A stretch of 9,479 bases of DNA, from contig JAUVON010000086.1 in NCBI GenBank assembly GCA_030599175.1, positions 1-9,479 on the forward strand, given 5' to 3'. The notes beneath the pieces were generated by a model, which saw nothing but the letters and a program-made list of their open reading frames with translations, had not been told where the DNA came from and did no database searches. Positions 1 to 6,823 of the stretch are shown piece by piece; within the stretch, counting starts at the first letter, position 1; each line of letters begins with the position of its first letter. The stretch comes from Desulfobulbaceae bacterium. GTDB taxonomy: Bacteria; Desulfobacterota; Desulfobulbia; Desulfobulbales; Desulfocapsaceae. The translations under genes and the position numbers were made by a program.

Positions 1-150
1 GAAATCATTGGCTACAAGTTTGTCAGCCTTGGTAAAATGATGGATGGCATCAGAAAAGGCGTGGATGCCAATCAGGCGCTTGAAGATGCCTCGGGAACCT
101 ATGGCAGGTTTTCAGACGCAGTAAAGACTATTGATCCCCGACAGGAATAA
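1..150 (+). CDS. 3' end of an unidentified gene upstream of the GGGtGRT gene (partial)
   Basis: The first 150 bases are open in frame 1 and end in TAA, giving the last 49 residues of a protein (from EIIGYKFVSLGKMMDGI to IDPRQE). The start lies outside the window. The stop is 12 bases before the next ATG and the SD of that gene directly abuts it, so the two are almost certainly one operon. In other bacteria, as I recall, the gene before a GGGtGRT gene is often annotated as an IscU/NifU-like iron-sulfur scaffold protein. This tail contains no motif that proves that identity, so the identification is inference from neighbourhood only. Reality as a coding end is likely; function is open. Confidence 0.7.
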   Translation, partial: EIIGYKFVSLGKMMDGIRKGVDANQALEDASGTYGRFSDAVKTIDPRQE

Positions 151-162
151 AGGAGAAAGAAT

Positions 163-1161
163 ATGGCACTGTTTGAAAGTTACGACAGGCGGATTAATCA
201 GATTACTCCTGTCCTGGAAAAATATGGTATGCAGTCCCTGGAAGAGGCAAAAGAAGTATGTGCCAGTTACGGCGTAGATGTTGCCACAATCGTAAAGGGT
301 ATCCAGCCGATATGTTTTGATAATGCACTATGGGCATACACCCTGGGTGCAGCCATTGCCATAAAAAATGGTCAGACGAAAGCTTCGGAGGTAGCCGCCA
401 CCATAGGTGAGGGATTACAGGCCTTCTGTATTCCCGGCTCTGTTGCCGATGATCGCAAGGTTGGTATCGGGCATGGCAACCTTGCAGCCATGCTGCTGAG
501 GGAAGAAACCCGGTGCTTTGCCTTTCTTGCCGGCCATGAATCTTTTGCTGCAGCTGAAGGGGCCATCGGTATAGCGCAGTCGGCGAACCGGGTGCGGCAG
601 CTTCCCCTGAAGGTGATCCTCAACGGGTTAGGAAAAGATGCCGCAAAAATTATCGCCAGGATCAATGGCTTTACCTATGTGCAGACCAGCTTTAACTACT
701 CCACCGGTGAGCTCTCTGTCGTTAATGAGACAATCTATTCAGACGGAGACCGGGGCAAGGTAAGATGTTTTGGTGCAGACGATGTACGGGAGGGTGTGGC
801 CATCAATCATCTTGAAGGGGTTGATGTGTCAATAACCGGGAACTCCACCAACCCGACCCGTTTTCAGCATCCCGTAGCAGGTACCTACAAAAAGGAATGC
901 ATGCAGCAGGGTAAAAATTACTTCTCGGTTGCCTCCGGCGGAGGTACCGGCCGGACTCTGCATCCGGATAATATGGGGGCTGGCCCCGCCTCTTACGGCA
1001 TGACGGACACCATGGGACGTATGCACTCTGATGCTCAATTTGCAGGATCGTCTTCGGTTCCAGCCCATGTAGAAATGATGGGATTGATCGGAATGGGCAA
1101 CAATCCCATGGTAGGTGCTACTGTCGCCGTGGCCGTAGCTATAGAGCAGGCTGCAGAATAA
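163..1161 (+). CDS. GGGtGRT-family protein of unknown function
   Basis: This 332-residue protein carries the family's name-giving motif GGGTGRT at residues 259-265, inside a conserved-looking stretch ASGGGTGRTLHPDN. The family is widespread in anaerobes and, to my knowledge, has no assigned biochemical function. I see no signal peptide or membrane segment, so it should be cytosolic. Gly-rich and Ala-rich segments (for example around residues 303-330, ending AVAVAIEQAAE) suggest a compact globular fold. The ATG is preceded by AGGAG at 151-155 with 7-base spacing, which supports the start. It follows the upstream gene by 12 bases and is closed by a strong terminator, so it is the last gene of its operon. 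The length looks full and no key motif is broken. A link to iron-sulfur cluster handling is sometimes implied by neighbours but is not shown here. Confidence 0.9.
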   Translation: MALFESYDRRINQITPVLEKYGMQSLEEAKEVCASYGVDVATIVKGIQPICFDNALWAYTLGAAIAIKNGQTKASEVAATIGEGLQAFCIPGSVADDRKVGIGHGNLAAMLLREETRCFAFLAGHESFAAAEGAIGIAQSANRVRQLPLKVILNGLGKDAAKIIARINGFTYVQTSFNYSTGELSVVNETIYSDGDRGKVRCFGADDVREGVAINHLEGVDVSITGNSTNPTRFQHPVAGTYKKECMQQGKNYFSVASGGGTGRTLHPDNMGAGPASYGMTDTMGRMHSDAQFAGSSSVPAHVEMMGLIGMGNNPMVGATVAVAVAIEQAAE

Positions 1162-1166
1162 CGTTT

Positions 1167-1209
1167 AAAAGAAAAGGCAGCTCTTGGCTAAAGGCTGCCT
1201 TTTCTTTTT
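1167..1209. terminator. Strong intrinsic terminator, likely bidirectional
   Basis: A perfect 15-bp stem (1167-1181 paired with 1194-1208) has a GC-rich core GGCAGC/GCTGCC, an outer A-tract on the left and T-tract on the right, and a 12-base loop. It sits between the convergent GGGtGRT and amino-acid-binding-protein genes. The A-tract/T-tract symmetry gives a U-rich tail in both directions, so it can end both transcripts. Confidence 0.9.
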
Positions 1210-1235
1210 CCAGTATACATAGATTTAAGAATGGA

Positions 1236-2255
1236 TCAGCGCAGAGGAGGTGAATACTGCAATCCACCACGGTTCCAGAGATTATTCAGGCCCCGGTCAA
1301 CATTCAGCGATGATTCAGAACCAAAACTGCGTTCAAAAACCTCGCCGTAATTTCCCACTTGTTTAATTATTTGATACGCCCAGTCATCTTTCAATCCTAA
1401 CCCTTTGCCCACACTCCCTTCCTGCCCCAACAGCCTTTTCACAGCAAGGTTGTTGCTGATTATCATTTCACCGACATTGGTCGAATCTATACCCAGTTCC
1501 TCTGCAGTAATCATTGCATAGAGGCTCCATTTGACAATATCGAGCCAGGTATCATCGCCGTGTCGAACAACCGGCCCCAAGGGTTCTTTAGAGATAACAC
1601 CGGGCATTACCACTGCACTTTTCGGATCAGCCAAACCAAGCCGCACGCCATACAGCATTGACTGCTGCATGGTAATCAGATCGCATTTGGCCTCAGAAAA
1701 CCCTTTTACAGCAAGATCTGAAGTTTCAAAAATCACATTTTTATACTCAATTTTATTCCGTGCAAAATAATCGTCCAGGTTTTCCTCCATAGCAGAGCCA
1801 ACCTGGCTGCAAACCCTTACTTTTTTCAAGTCGGAAATGCGGCTCGCTCCAAGTGATGTGGCAACAAGCAGTCCCTGACCGTCATAATAGCTTATTCCTG
1901 TAAAATGAACAGCCAGCGCTGCATCCCGGCTGAATGTCCAGGTTTCATTTCTTGAAAGAATATCAACTTCCCCGGAAAGCAAAGCCGAAAAACTCTCCTT
2001 TTCTGCAAGCGGCAGATACTTTACTTTCTCAGCATCTTCAAGGGTCGCAGCAGCTACAGCCCGGCATATATCCACATCAAGCCCCGACCAATTTCCCTGC
2101 TCATCAACGGTGGAAAAACCTGTCGTGCCGGTGGAAACACCACACAGCAGAAACCCCCGCTTGATTACTCCTTCTTTAGTCGTGGCTCCGGCAGAACCAG
2201 CTAAGAAAACAGTGGCTATCAGCAGACATATCCAACCCGCATATTTTCTATTCAT
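1236..2255 (-). CDS. Periplasmic general L-amino acid-binding protein (AapJ/BztA-like), solitary
   Basis: The 339-residue protein is a type-II solute-binding protein for an amino-acid ABC transporter. Residues 1-24 form a Sec signal peptide (hydrophobic run, then AGA just before TTKEG). The body matches the AapJ/BztA pattern throughout: CGVSTG at 38-43, GNWSGLDVDICRAVAAA at 54-70, SGEVDILSRNETW at 94-106, YYDGQG at 123-128, and the C-terminal DDWAYQIIKQVGNYGE and GGLQYSPPLR. Arg102 (SRNETW) would hold the ligand carboxylate, by family analogy. Where relatives usually read TTD after the conserved CD, this protein reads TMQ (195-197), so the Asp that usually binds the amino group appears to be Gln. 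No permease or ATPase gene is adjacent, so it either serves a transporter elsewhere or has another role, such as a chemosensory or orphan binding protein. No clear SD precedes the ATG. The gene converges on the GGGtGRT gene and diverges from rsmB. Confidence 0.9.
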   Translation of the reverse strand: MNRKYAGWICLLIATVFLAGSAGATTKEGVIKRGFLLCGVSTGTTGFSTVDEQGNWSGLDVDICRAVAAATLEDAEKVKYLPLAEKESFSALLSGEVDILSRNETWTFSRDAALAVHFTGISYYDGQGLLVATSLGASRISDLKKVRVCSQVGSAMEENLDDYFARNKIEYKNVIFETSDLAVKGFSEAKCDLITMQQSMLYGVRLGLADPKSAVVMPGVISKEPLGPVVRHGDDTWLDIVKWSLYAMITAEELGIDSTNVGEMIISNNLAVKRLLGQEGSVGKGLGLKDDWAYQIIKQVGNYGEVFERSFGSESSLNVDRGLNNLWNRGGLQYSPPLR

Positions 2256-2398
2256 CTTTGCTGTCAGAGATAAAATTAGTTGTTGTGAACGTAATCAGTC
2301 CGAAGTAAAGATACCAACCATAGCCTCGCTTGTCCATCTAAAGGGTGCCGGAATTGAAGAACAAATGCCACAGACTCAGTACAGTTCCCCTTTGAAAG

Positions 2399-3835
2399 GT
2401 GGAAAAACAGATTGATAAGAGTCACAATGTTGTCATACATAATCAGAAAATAAATTGCGCTTCTTCCGCTTTGCAAAAGAAACCCACCCACACAGCTCGA
2501 TTTGTTGCCGCAGAAACACTCTGTAACCTGTTTCAGTCCAGATCTTCAGTTAAAATCCTTTTTAATAAAAATATAAAAAAATACAACCTCCCTTCCAAAG
2601 AACGTAACTTGGCAATGAACCTGGTTTATGGTGTTCTTCGTCAACGTCAATTCTTAGACTCCATTTTGCAGGAAAGGAGCAAAACACCGATCCGTAAACT
2701 CCATCCTTTTGTTCATCAGTCACTTGCTGTCGGCCTCTATCAGATATTTTTTCTTACCAGCATACCTCACTCAGCAGCGGTTAATGAAGCAGTAAACAGC
2801 TGCAAAGTAAAAGGTGTACCCAAAAGGCTTCATGGCTTTGTCAATGGTGTTTTACGTGAAACTATCCGGTGCAAAGAAAATACAGCCCCGGCTGAAATCG
2901 CCCCAGCGGAGCACGATGACAAGCCTGTGTATAATCATCCTCAGTGGCTGATCAGCAGATGGATAAAGCATTTCGGAGGAGAGGAAACAGCTCGTATCTG
3001 CAGGGAAAACAACAAAGAACCCCTTCTGACATTACGGGTAAACAGTGGTCGTATATCCAGGGCGGATTTATGCCGACAGCTCGAACAACACAAGATCAGT
3101 CACCGGCCTGGCAGATATGCTCCGGACAGCATCGTGTTACCCGATTTTCATGGTTCCATACAATCTATTCCGGGATACGAGCAGGGATTTTTCCAGATTC
3201 AGGACGAAGCGGCACAGTTAGCCACCCTGCTGCTGGGTCCCTTGAAAAACCGAGGAATCTATCTCGATGGCTGCGCCGGGCTTGGCGGCAAAACCAGTCA
3301 CCTGCTCCAGTTGGGAGTACACCGGAACCTGAAGATATATGCTGTTGAACCGGAGAAACGGCGGTTGCAAAAGCTTCTGGAAAACCGGCATCGCCTCTTT
3401 CCAGAAAGTAAACTCTCCATTTATGAAGGAAGTCTCCAGGGCTTTGGTGCAAAATGCCCCATACAATTTGACGGTATCCTCATCGACGCCCCCTGCTCCG
3501 GTACCGGTGTCATTGGGCGTCATCCGGATATTCGCTGGAACAGAAAAGAAGATGATCTTCAACGATACCAAAAAGAACAACTCGAATTACTCGAACAGGC
3601 ACAACTACTTCTCGGTCCAAAGGGTGTGCTTGTCTATGCCACCTGCTCTCTTGAACCTGAAGAAAACCAAAATGTTATACACACCTTTCTTGCAACCCAT
3701 CCGGATATTGAACTCACGAATTGTGCAGAGCAACTACCCAAAGCTGCCCAGCAATTTGTAAAGGACAAATTTTTCTGCCCCCATCCATCACCAACCATCG
3801 ATGGTTTTTTTGCTGCACGGATGAAACGAACGTAA
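2399..3835 (+). CDS. rsmB: 16S rRNA (cytosine-967-C5)-methyltransferase RsmB
   Basis: This 478-residue protein methylates C967 of 16S rRNA using SAM. It has an N-terminal NusB-like RNA-binding domain (about residues 38-165, including NLAMNLVYGVLRQRQFLD and VNGVLRE) and a C-terminal NOL1/NOP2/Sun methyltransferase domain. The two cysteines of the mechanism are present: Cys366 in DAPCSGTG and catalytic Cys416 in YATCS. RHPDIRW and the terminal DGFFAARMKR are also typical. SAM motif I reads DGCAGLGGKT (290-299) instead of the usual DxCAAPGGKT. About 36 residues precede the part alignable with E. coli RsmB, and the GTG at 2399 has no well-spaced SD (GAAAGG abuts it), so the true start may be further in, for example TTG 2471. 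AAAGGTGG at 2396-2403 would be well placed for an ATT at 2411, but that is speculative. It stands alone as a single-gene unit, transcribed away from the binding-protein gene. Confidence 0.93.
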   Translation: MEKQIDKSHNVVIHNQKINCASSALQKKPTHTARFVAAETLCNLFQSRSSVKILFNKNIKKYNLPSKERNLAMNLVYGVLRQRQFLDSILQERSKTPIRKLHPFVHQSLAVGLYQIFFLTSIPHSAAVNEAVNSCKVKGVPKRLHGFVNGVLRETIRCKENTAPAEIAPAEHDDKPVYNHPQWLISRWIKHFGGEETARICRENNKEPLLTLRVNSGRISRADLCRQLEQHKISHRPGRYAPDSIVLPDFHGSIQSIPGYEQGFFQIQDEAAQLATLLLGPLKNRGIYLDGCAGLGGKTSHLLQLGVHRNLKIYAVEPEKRRLQKLLENRHRLFPESKLSIYEGSLQGFGAKCPIQFDGILIDAPCSGTGVIGRHPDIRWNRKEDDLQRYQKEQLELLEQAQLLLGPKGVLVYATCSLEPEENQNVIHTFLATHPDIELTNCAEQLPKAAQQFVKDKFFCPHPSPTIDGFFAARMKRT

Positions 3836-4644
3836 AATTTTCCGACCTGTCGGGTTAGCATCTTCAAACTTCTCCCACTCCAGATGCTCAGGGTTATCGT
3901 TTAAACTGAGGATCAAACTTCCAGTCAGGGTACAGTGGAAATATACTGGCTTTGGTTAATGTCAATTTTGGGTACTTTGGAGAATTTTTTCTACATGTAC
4001 TGCTCAGTCATCTCCAATATTTTCTGGAATTATCAATAATTTAGATTGCTGCATTTGCAGCTGGTTTTTTAGAAATAATTATGGATTTTCAAAAGCGCCA
4101 GAATGCTCCTTTTCGGGCAAGTCGTTTGGGGATGATCAAGTTAGGTAGATTCGGGAACAACCTCAAGTCTTAACTTTTCTCTCTGTGGTTGACCTTAGTA
4201 CTGGCAATCCTGTTTGATTTTAAGGCGTCTCATGTCATAGACTGACACAAGATTGTAGTGGATTAACAGCAGGATCGCTTCCTGCCAGCGAGCCCGATCA
4301 CCAAGTTTCGTTTGTTACTTTGCATATATGGGGCTGTCGATAAAATCGCCATCGCTGATATCGGCTGTGGAACCGGTTTGTCCACATTCATTTGGACAAC
4401 CATATGCTGATGAAATTTACGTAATACCAATGCCCCCCTTGTCGTGTTCAAGTTTGAGATGCTCACAGTGTGATGGAAAGGGTATAGGGGGCATTTTCTT
4501 CAGTGCCTTTTTTACTATTTCTCTGCCGAAAAAATGTACGACCAGATAGCATCCTGTGTAACATTGTGGTATTGTGCCTTACTCGAAGCAAGGTCAATTC
4601 TTGTGCTGTAATTTTGCATACAATAAAACAAAGGATAAATAAAA
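3836..4644. other. Gene-poor region of about 800 bases with possible decayed coding remnants
   Basis: No intact gene is supported here. Several short open stretches look protein-like but lack starts, SDs or full length: a minus-strand frame at 3788-3955 that has no start codon at its head and overlaps the rsmB end; a 30-codon plus-strand ORF at 4081-4173 without an SD; a minus-strand frame at 4198-4314; and a plus-strand stretch with a methyltransferase-like motif at 4267-4410, listed separately. Open stretches this short arise by chance, so the region is best called degraded or non-coding. A promoter for the secreted gene at 4645 should lie at its right end; TACAAT at 4619-4624 is a possible -10, with no good -35 at the right distance. 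Confidence 0.6.
4267..4410 (+). pseudogene. Possible remnant of a class I SAM-dependent methyltransferase
   Basis: In this frame, which runs from after a TAA to a TGA, positions 4339-4386 read DKIAIADIGCGTGLST. That is a good match to motif I of class I methyltransferases (acidic residue, then GxGxG, preceded by a hydrophobic strand). The flanks do not continue as a recognisable methyltransferase, there is no start codon or SD, and the frame closes 8 codons after the motif region. If real, it is the core of a dead gene. A chance match over about 15 residues remains possible, and a minus-strand frame overlaps it. Confidence 0.3.
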
Positions 4645-5094
4645 ATGTTCAAAACTCGTACTGTCTTACTTACTGCTTTACTGGTGATATTTTCCCTCTC
4701 AGCCGTTGATCTTATGGCCCAAGGAAATGGAAAGGGAAAACAAAACAGCAATTCTCCTTTTCTGATAACAGGCAAAATGCCCCATCTCACTAAACTGTTG
4801 ATGAAACAGTGGGATAATCCTGAATTACATCTTTCAGATGAGCAAAAAAACAAGCTCCTTGTGGTAAGGAAGGAAACGATTGAAAATGCCCAGAGGCTGG
4901 GTAAGGAAATTACGCCCCTTGAAAAACAGGTCGCAGAAGCAACTCTTTCAGGAGAAGAACCAGATTCACTTCAGCCACTTGTCCAGTCTATTGCTAAACT
5001 AAAAACTGAGGCAACCATGGTTCACCTTCGTTGCATATACAATACCCAAAAAATACTGAATCAACAGCAGCTGGATTTCCTAAACTCAAATTAG
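4645..5094 (+). CDS. Secreted Spy/CpxP-like small helical protein
   Basis: The 149-residue protein has a Sec signal peptide (residues 1-25, hydrophobic core LLTALLVIFSLSAV, cleavage likely after LMA before QGNG). The mature part begins with a Gly/Lys/Asn-rich linker and then a helical domain. It carries two LTxxQ-like elements: LSDEQ at the start of the helical domain and LNQQQLDFL near the C-terminus. These mark the Spy/CpxP/periplasmic metal-sensor superfamily, whose members are periplasmic chaperones or modulators of stress-sensing kinases. AAGGA at 4631-4635 gives a good SD, 9 bases before the ATG. A CpxA-like kinase and CpxR-like regulator lie about 2 kb downstream, so a role in the same envelope response is likely by context. 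The family assignment rests on motif pattern and size. The stop is TAG, followed by a terminator hairpin. Confidence 0.75.
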   Translation: MFKTRTVLLTALLVIFSLSAVDLMAQGNGKGKQNSNSPFLITGKMPHLTKLLMKQWDNPELHLSDEQKNKLLVVRKETIENAQRLGKEITPLEKQVAEATLSGEEPDSLQPLVQSIAKLKTEATMVHLRCIYNTQKILNQQQLDFLNSN

Positions 5095-5109
5095 GTTCGA
5101 CCAACCCGC

Positions 5110-5142
5110 AAGGGCGCTGAGAAATTCCCCCCCAGCGCCCTT
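5110..5142. terminator. Terminator hairpin between convergent genes
   Basis: A perfect 10-bp GC-rich stem (AAGGGCGCTG at 5110-5119 with its complement at 5133-5142) encloses a 13-base loop. In the plus direction the tail is only moderately T-rich (ACTTCTTATTTT). In the minus direction there is no T-tract, so it serves mainly the Spy/CpxP-like gene. Confidence 0.75.
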
Positions 5143-5184
5143 ACTTCTTATTTTGCTTATCATACCTGAATACAGGCTTCTGGT

Positions 5185-5802
5185 TTAGAAGCTATACCGC
5201 AGCCCAAGCATCAAATCATTACTGCTATGGTCAAAATCTGCACCATCAATGGTAACATCACTGGTACCAATATAACGGTATTGGGCATCTACAGACCACT
5301 GCTCGTTAAAAGCATACGCCACACCACCAATAAATTGGTAAGTGAATACGTTATCATCCTCAGAGCTGCTAAAACCTGGATCATTAATATCAAGTTTGGA
5401 TATACCAATTCCTAAACCGGCAAACGGTGTCCACGCTGATCCGGTATCGACATCATAAAAGCCATTAATCATAAGGGAACGGGTTTTCAAATCACCATCG
5501 TTAAAGTCATCGTAAGCGGTGTCATGAGAAAACAGCTCAAGGTCATTCTTATGTCCGAGGAGCTCAATTTCCATGCGCATTGGATTTGCAAAGTCATAGC
5601 CTGCAGCAATTGAACCTGCTAAGCCGTTCTCGAAAGTCATCGTCGCAATTCCAGTCGAGTTGTTCATGTTATCAACATCCGTGTCTATGCCCATACCTAG
5701 ACCGAGATTTGCCTTAAGATAAAAACCTCCATCGGCTGCCATTGAAATCATGGGAACAGAAACCACAGCCAAAGCCACTACAGTACATACGATTTTTTTC
5801 AT
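5185..5802 (-). CDS. Small outer-membrane beta-barrel protein (OmpA/opacity-type porin fold)
   Basis: The 205-residue protein begins MKKIVCTVVALAVV and has a Sec signal peptide ending at SMA (residues 20-22) or the next Ala. The mature chain of about 183 residues alternates polar and hydrophobic residues in amphipathic strands rich in Gly and aromatics (GFYLKANLGLGMG, GSIAAGYDF, TPFAGLGIGISKLD, FIGGVAYAFNEQWSVDAQYRY, NDLMLGLRYSF). The C-terminal Phe is the signature recognised by the BAM assembly machinery. The size fits an eight-stranded barrel of the OMP_b-brl type. The start at 5802 is chosen because AAGAGG lies 6 bases upstream and a signal peptide begins exactly there; a longer in-frame start at 5862 would put 20 extra residues before it. 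Acidic loops (DTDVDN, DDFNDGD, SSSEDD) could bind cations, which is inference. It lies downstream of the lipoprotein gene on the same strand with a 109-base gap, so it may have its own promoter. Confidence 0.87.
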   Translation of the reverse strand: MKKIVCTVVALAVVSVPMISMAADGGFYLKANLGLGMGIDTDVDNMNNSTGIATMTFENGLAGSIAAGYDFANPMRMEIELLGHKNDLELFSHDTAYDDFNDGDLKTRSLMINGFYDVDTGSAWTPFAGLGIGISKLDINDPGFSSSEDDNVFTYQFIGGVAYAFNEQWSVDAQYRYIGTSDVTIDGADFDHSSNDLMLGLRYSF

Positions 5803-5808
5803 TTTTTT

Positions 5809-5814
5809 CCTCTT
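5809..5814 (-). promoter_or_regulatory. Shine-Dalgarno that fixes the barrel gene start
   Basis: AAGAGG on the minus strand, 6 bases before the ATG at 5802. It favours MKKIV as the true N-terminus over the longer in-frame start at 5862. Confidence 0.8.
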
Positions 5815-5911
5815 ATTGAACATGTTTAATATATTCTGTACCAGCATGTTCTTTATGCTCACACAGACACAGGACGTCCATACAGCTTGTTTACAAAATT
5901 GATCTCACACG

Positions 5912-6700
5912 TTATTCAATTGGTTTTCCGGCCAAATGCACCTTTGCCCACATCTCAATTGGTTCAGGTGAACCTCCACCATGGGTGCCTCTATTCCCTC
6001 CCATTTTTTTATTTCCTCCACCATTTCCTTTTCCACCTCGTCCGCCACCTTTGCCTCTGCCACCACCTCTAGAGCCTTGGCCGGAAGGCCTTTCAACCTT
6101 CCCAGTCTCAAAGCCAATACCAACAATTTGGAGGTCATCTCTTGCTGCGCTAAGAGGCATTTTTAATTCATAAACCAGATACCCTTGCTCCAATCCAAGT
6201 CTGGGGTAAATTCCAAGTCCTTCAGCCTTGGTTGTCGGCATGGTTTGACGATTTCCTTCCAAGCCACTCAAAACAGCCAGATTGTATTGACTATCTGCCA
6301 GGATATCTTCCACCTTGGTTCTTGGTTTGAAATCAGGGTTTATTGTCCCCCTCTGTTTTGGCTTAGCAAGCGGAAATTGAACGCCAAAGGTTTTACTAGT
6401 ACCACCAGTTTCATCAATCCAGACGGTAAAACCAGCCTGGAGGACCAACATTTTAGTTGTCTGATTTCTAGTTAACCATCGGATATAAATATTGTTTTCA
6501 TCATTCATTATGGACACTAATAACTTGGATTCTTCATCAAAATACCGGCCATCCTCAGACCACTCCACATCAGCACCGTCTATGCTGATTGGCTTGCTTG
6601 GCCATTGACTCTGCAGCTCCGCTTCATCACATCCAGCCAGAAAGGTTGCTGCCATAAAAATGACCAGAGCTCTTAAAGCATTCAATTTTCCTGTTTTCAT
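5912..6700 (-). CDS. Lipoprotein with a CBM9/DOMON-like sandwich domain and a Gly/Lys-rich segment
   Basis: This 262-residue protein starts with a lipoprotein signal (MKTGKLNALRALVIF, lipobox LAGC, lipidated Cys24). Asp follows the Cys, which in E. coli would retain it in the inner membrane; whether that rule holds here is unknown. Residues about 35-200 look like a beta-sandwich of the CBM9/DOMON-like kind, opening with ISIDGADVEWSEDGRYFDEE and including NIYIRWLT, FTVWIDETGG and TFGVQFPL. Residues about 205-244 form a low-complexity Gly/Lys/Arg-rich stretch (SRGGGRGKGGGRGGKG and onwards), before a conserved-looking C-terminus (EPIEMWAKVHLAG). I recall uncharacterised lipoproteins with the same layout, but no function. 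The start at 6700 has AAGGAG 6 bases upstream; an in-frame ATG at 6718 is less likely. The gene diverges from the response-regulator operon across a region holding a CpxR-type box. Confidence 0.8.
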   Translation of the reverse strand: MKTGKLNALRALVIFMAATFLAGCDEAELQSQWPSKPISIDGADVEWSEDGRYFDEESKLLVSIMNDENNIYIRWLTRNQTTKMLVLQAGFTVWIDETGGTSKTFGVQFPLAKPKQRGTINPDFKPRTKVEDILADSQYNLAVLSGLEGNRQTMPTTKAEGLGIYPRLGLEQGYLVYELKMPLSAARDDLQIVGIGFETGKVERPSGQGSRGGGRGKGGGRGGKGNGGGNKKMGGNRGTHGGGSPEPIEMWAKVHLAGKPIE

Positions 6701-6706
6701 AATGTT

Positions 6707-6712
6707 CTCCTT
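6707..6712 (-). promoter_or_regulatory. Shine-Dalgarno that fixes the lipoprotein gene start
   Basis: AAGGAG on the minus strand, 6 bases before the ATG at 6700. It places the start right at the lipoprotein signal peptide. Confidence 0.85.
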
Positions 6713-6823
6713 GTACAAAAAATCTGTTACTTTAGATTCAACTCGTCATGAATTGGCCATCCTTTGATTTTGAAAGGGTACCTCACCTCCTTGCTGATTG
6801 CTGTTAAGCTCCGGTCAAGTTTT

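Noticed and set aside
3842..3853. Inverted repeat CCGAC-CT-GTCGG after rsmB as a terminator
   Set aside because: A 2-base loop is too small for a normal hairpin and no T-tract follows, so I see no convincing rsmB terminator.
4081..4173. A 30-codon plus-strand ORF (MDFQKRQNAPFRASRLG and onwards)
   Set aside because: No SD and no context; too short to support as a gene.
4198..4314. Minus-strand open stretch reading like a protein (ARWQEAILLLIHYNLVSVYD)
   Set aside because: It has no start, only 39 codons, and overlaps the better-supported motif on the other strand. I could not tie it to any family.
4263..4466. A 67-codon minus-strand ORF over the same area
   Set aside because: No SD and no recognisable motif; it is the antisense of the methyltransferase-like stretch.
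4328..4549. A 73-codon plus-strand ORF in the gene-poor region
   Set aside because: It has no SD, poor composition for a soluble protein, and runs in a different frame through the methyltransferase-like motif, so it is likely a chance ORF.
5818..5851. Inverted repeat GAACATG...CATGTTC upstream of the barrel gene as an operator
   Set aside because: The arms are only 7 bases with a 20-base gap and AT-rich surroundings; not distinguishable from chance.
5905..6173. Several Pro/Ser/Phe-rich ORFs across the Gly-rich segment on both strands
   Set aside because: They are shadows of the low-complexity Gly codons of the lipoprotein gene, which has the SD and lipobox.
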